Of a DNA stretch of 64,000 nt, positions 61,932-64,000 are shown in pieces. Location: contig JADJCK010000004.1 in assembly GCA_016703265.1 (NCBI GenBank), positions 1 to 64,000 on the forward strand, written 5' to 3'. Each line of letters opens with the position of its first letter. Position 1 is the stretch's first letter. The notes under the pieces are model-generated. The model did no database searches, was not told where the DNA came from, and saw nothing but the letters and a program-made list of their open reading frames with translations. The position numbers and the translations under genes were made by a program. The DNA comes from a bacterium. GTDB lineage: Bacteria; Krumholzibacteriota; Krumholzibacteriia; LZORAL124-64-63.

Positions 61932-61958
61932 AGTTCGGTATCCATAGGCGGGGCTTTA
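61932..61958 (-). promoter_or_regulatory. Sigma-28-like promoter of the sCache chemoreceptor
   Basis: On the minus strand TAAAGCCC (61958-61951), exactly 11 bases, ACCGAACT (61939-61932), against consensus TAAAGTTT-N11-GCCGATAA (5/8 and 4-5/8 matches). It lies about 95 bases before the start codon. Confidence 0.5.
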
Positions 61959-62064
61959 GGAGAATACCGTCCTTCGGAGGTGCCCGCGACGGGGATCCCG
62001 TCAGCGTTGAGGGCCAACGTCATGCCGCCGCGCCCATTCTTGAATAATGAAAACGAGAATTCTT
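61959..62064. other. Structured spacer between divergent chemoreceptor promoters
   Basis: Contains small hairpins (GACGGG-GAT-CCCGTC near 61991-62005 and CGTTG-AGGGC-CAACG near 62007-62021). No gene, and no riboswitch I can recognise. Confidence 0.4.
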
Positions 62065-62091
62065 TAAGGCACACAGAGGATCTGCCGATGC
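62065..62091 (+). promoter_or_regulatory. Sigma-28-like promoter of the second chemoreceptor
   Basis: TAAGGCAC (62065-62072), exactly 11 bases, GCCGATGC (62084-62091): 4/8 and 6/8 matches to the FliA consensus, about 110 bases upstream of the start codon. Confidence 0.55.
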
Positions 62092-62210
62092 CATGTCCGG
62101 TGAGAACGCACACGGAACCGCGCGGAGATGGGCGGTTCAGGTTCTGCCACGCCGGCGACCCCGGGTTCCGGGCGAGATCGCCCGCACCGCCGCTGCCAAG
62201 GGAGCAGATG

Positions 62211-63869
62211 ATGAAGAACTGGACGATCGGGAAGCGCATTTTCGCCGGATTCGGCGCTGTGCTCGCCATCATGGCCATGCTGGGCACGTTCACGACGGTG
62301 CGCCTGCTGGCGGTCCGCCACGATGCGCGCGACATCGCCGCCAACCTGCCCATGCTGCGGCATGTGTCGACTCTCGCGATGGGTGCGCGCGACAACATGA
62401 CGATCATCTATCGCCACATCGGCGCGCCGACCCTTGCGGAGAAGAAGCAGCTCGAGGAAGACATGAAGGCGGCCCGCGCCACCAACAGCACGGCCCTCGA
62501 GGAGTTCACGAAGCTCGCGACCGAGGACGAGGTCAAGGCACTGCTGGCCGAACTCAACGCGGCCCGCGAAGTGTACGGCAAGAAGCGTTCGGAACTTCTC
62601 GAAGCCAGCCGTGCAGCGACGACGCCCGAGGAGTCCGCTGTCGTCCTGGGGCGCGCCAGGGACGAGCTGCAGCCGCTGGTGGTGCGGTACGCCAATTCCA
62701 TCAACGCCATCTGGGAGCGTGAAGAGGCTGAATCCCTCGAGTCGGCGAACACCATCGCGGCGGCCAGTTCGCGCACCACGCTGCTGACGATCATCGCGGT
62801 CGCCATCGCGCTGGCAGCGGGCGCTCTTCTCTCGTTCGGCCTCGTGCGCGGCATCACGTCGGTGCTGCGCCGCGTCAGCCAGGAGCTCGGCGACGGCTCG
62901 CGTCAGGTCGTGGCGGCCGCCACGCAGGTGGCGAGCGCCGCACAGTCACTGGCCCAGGGCGCCAGCGAGCAGGCGGCGGCCATCGAGCAGACCAGCGCCT
63001 CGATCGAGCAGATGTCCAGCGTGACGCTGCACAACGCCGACAACGCCGACAAGGTGAACCAGCTGGCGCGCCAGGCCCGCGACGCGGCCGAGAAGGGCGC
63101 CGGCGACATGACGCACATGTCGGAGGCCATGGTCGCCATCCAGTCGGGCAGCGACGACATCGCGCGCATCATCAAGACCATCGACGAGATCGCCTTCCAG
63201 ACCAACATCCTGGCGCTGAACGCCGCGGTCGAAGCGGCCCGCGCCGGCGAGGCCGGGCGCGGCTTCGCGGTCGTGGCCGAGGAAGTGCGCGGCCTGGCGC
63301 ACCGCAGTGCGCAGGCGGCCCGCGAATCGACCACGCGCATCAGCGACGCCGTCAGTCGCACCCACCAGGGCGTCGCCATCAGCGGCCAGGTCGGTGCCGC
63401 GTTGAACGAGATCGTGGCCCACGTGCGGCATGTGGACGAACTGGCCGCCTCGGTGGCCAGCGCTTCGCGCGAGCAGAGCCAGGGCATCTCGCAGGTGAAC
63501 CTTGCGGTGGGCCAGATGGACAAGGTCACGCAGTCGAACGCCGCCGGCGCCGAGGAGAGCGCGAGCGCCGCCGAGGAACTGAACGCGCAGGCCGAGGCCA
63601 TGCGCGTGACGGTGCTGGAGCTGGAGCGTCTGGCGGGATGCGGCGGCAACGCGACGACGCCGGCCGCGGCGCCCAAGAAGCGCACGGCTGTGCGGCCGGC
63701 AGCGGCAGCGGCGGCGCCCCGCAGGACGACGGCACCGGCCCCGGCGCGCGCCAAGGCGCCGGCCCCGCGGGCGGCCGCCCGCACGCCGCAGCGCGTGCCC
63801 GACCAGGTGCTGGTGCCGAGCGACGCCGAGTGGGACGACAAGTCGATGGATGACTGGAACGACCTGTAG
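62211..63869 (+). CDS. Methyl-accepting chemotaxis protein with four-helix-bundle sensor
   Basis: 552 residues from the second of two adjacent ATGs (GGAG six bases before). First span IFAGFGAVLAIMAMLGTFTT, a periplasmic helical region of about 150 residues (ARATNSTALEEFTKLATEDE, the 4HB_MCP type), second span (TTLLTIIAVAIALAAGALLS), then the signalling domain with IDEIAFQTNILALNAAVEAA and RAGEAGRGFAVVAEEVRGLA. The C-terminal 75 residues are a basic Ala/Pro/Arg tether ending DDKSMDDWNDL; a W two residues from the acidic end recalls, but does not match, CheR/CheB tether pentapeptides. Divergent from the sCache receptor. Confidence 0.95.
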   Translation: MKNWTIGKRIFAGFGAVLAIMAMLGTFTTVRLLAVRHDARDIAANLPMLRHVSTLAMGARDNMTIIYRHIGAPTLAEKKQLEEDMKAARATNSTALEEFTKLATEDEVKALLAELNAAREVYGKKRSELLEASRAATTPEESAVVLGRARDELQPLVVRYANSINAIWEREEAESLESANTIAAASSRTTLLTIIAVAIALAAGALLSFGLVRGITSVLRRVSQELGDGSRQVVAAATQVASAAQSLAQGASEQAAAIEQTSASIEQMSSVTLHNADNADKVNQLARQARDAAEKGAGDMTHMSEAMVAIQSGSDDIARIIKTIDEIAFQTNILALNAAVEAARAGEAGRGFAVVAEEVRGLAHRSAQAARESTTRISDAVSRTHQGVAISGQVGAALNEIVAHVRHVDELAASVASASREQSQGISQVNLAVGQMDKVTQSNAAGAEESASAAEELNAQAEAMRVTVLELERLAGCGGNATTPAAAPKKRTAVRPAAAAAAPRRTTAPAPARAKAPAPRAAARTPQRVPDQVLVPSDAEWDDKSMDDWNDL

Positions 63870-63910
63870 GCCGCGAGGGCACGGTAACCGGCGCGGACGG
63901 AAGCGGAATC

Positions 63911-63942
63911 GGCCCGGGGCTCAGCCTCGGGCCTGTTCCTTT
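63911..63942 (+). terminator. Terminator of the second chemoreceptor gene
   Basis: Nine-pair stem (GGCCCGGGG / CCTCGGGCC, one G-U) with loop CTCAG, followed by TGTTCCTTT. Confidence 0.75.
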
Positions 63943-63952
63943 CGGAATGGGC

Positions 63953-64000
63953 TCAGGGCAATGTCAGGACAATGCCGCCGACGGTATTCGCCCCACTGAT
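63953..64000 (-). CDS. C-terminal end of a gene cut by the right edge
   Basis: The last 15 codons on the minus strand read ISGANTVGGIVLTLP before a TGA at 63953-63955, just after a terminator-like hairpin. Too short to name; it reads like a beta-strand end of an exported or outer-membrane protein. Confidence 0.4.
   Translation of the reverse strand: MSGANTVGGIVLTLP

Noticed and set aside
61925..62023. Small minus-strand frame beginning MTLALNADGIPVAGT
   Set aside because: No ribosome-binding site, and it overlaps the sigma-28-like promoter and hairpins; probably chance.
61831..62207. Cyclic-di-GMP riboswitch in the chemoreceptor leader
   Set aside because: Several hairpins exist and AAAGCC occurs on the minus strand, but the conserved GEMM core and tetraloop receptor do not fit in order.

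Overview
The window is GC-rich, densely coded bacterial chromosome with Shine-Dalgarno motifs in front of most genes. It looks like an uncultivated member of the FCB superphylum or a related lineage (Krumholzibacteriota or Eisenbacteria type). The main reason is that eight predicted secreted proteins end in the same roughly 85-residue FlgD-like tag (an NPFNP-type motif, then V.D..GRLVRTL, then W.G.D..G..V.SG.Y). The taxonomic placement is inference. I see no rRNA, tRNA, CRISPR array, insertion sequence or phage genes.

Layout. 0-6.5 kb: an AHSA1-like protein (cut by the left edge), rsgA, a membrane protein, a secreted protein, a DinB-like protein, a decayed HAAS-type membrane gene with its PadR regulator, and a glycine-rich RRM protein. 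6.6-9.3 kb: two tagged secreted proteins, one a metallophosphoesterase. 9.4-11.5 kb: a two-gene nucleotidyltransferase plus winged-helix module resembling type IV (AbiE) toxin-antitoxin systems, with a near-consensus promoter overlapped by 19-bp repeats. 11.6-29.4 kb: mostly secreted proteins (LVIVD propellers, a tandem SnoaL-like protein, a beta-helix protein, a glucodextranase-C-like protein, lipoproteins, a GH30 hydrolase), plus a three-gene run of beta-helix protein, carbon-nitrogen hydrolase and ferredoxin-like protein. 29.8-37 kb: GNAT, clpB, an erythromycin esterase-like protein, mgsA and an ATP-grasp ligase. 37-42 kb: three broken loci (a tagged secreted protein, an ECF sigma fragment, a Ser/Thr kinase-TPR gene). 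42-47.3 kb: a TMEM175-like protein, two coupled DUF3857 proteins and a DUF2721 protein. 47.4-50.8 kb: a MacA/MacB-type efflux operon. 50.8-53.6 kb: a small possible regulator, two EamA transporters and an intact ECF sigma factor. 53.8-64 kb: an ABC-F protein, a V4R sensor plus histidine kinase pair, an M16 peptidase and two divergent chemoreceptors with sigma-28-like promoters.

Two window-wide patterns stand out. First, a perfect 14-bp palindrome, TTGCGCCGGCGCAA, occurs nine times, every time between genes, with two or more degenerate relatives. Second, at least six otherwise well-conserved genes carry frameshifts or stops (about 4.2-5.3, 23.1, 26.4, 28.76, 38.3, 39.4-41.9 and 56.1 kb). Some look like single-base indels, one in a homopolymer, so sequencing error, phase variation and true decay all remain possible. 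Several genes (rsgA, the gene at 11596, the small gene at 50819-51085 and the first EamA gene) have a -10 box only 6-7 bases before the start codon, which suggests leaderless mRNAs.
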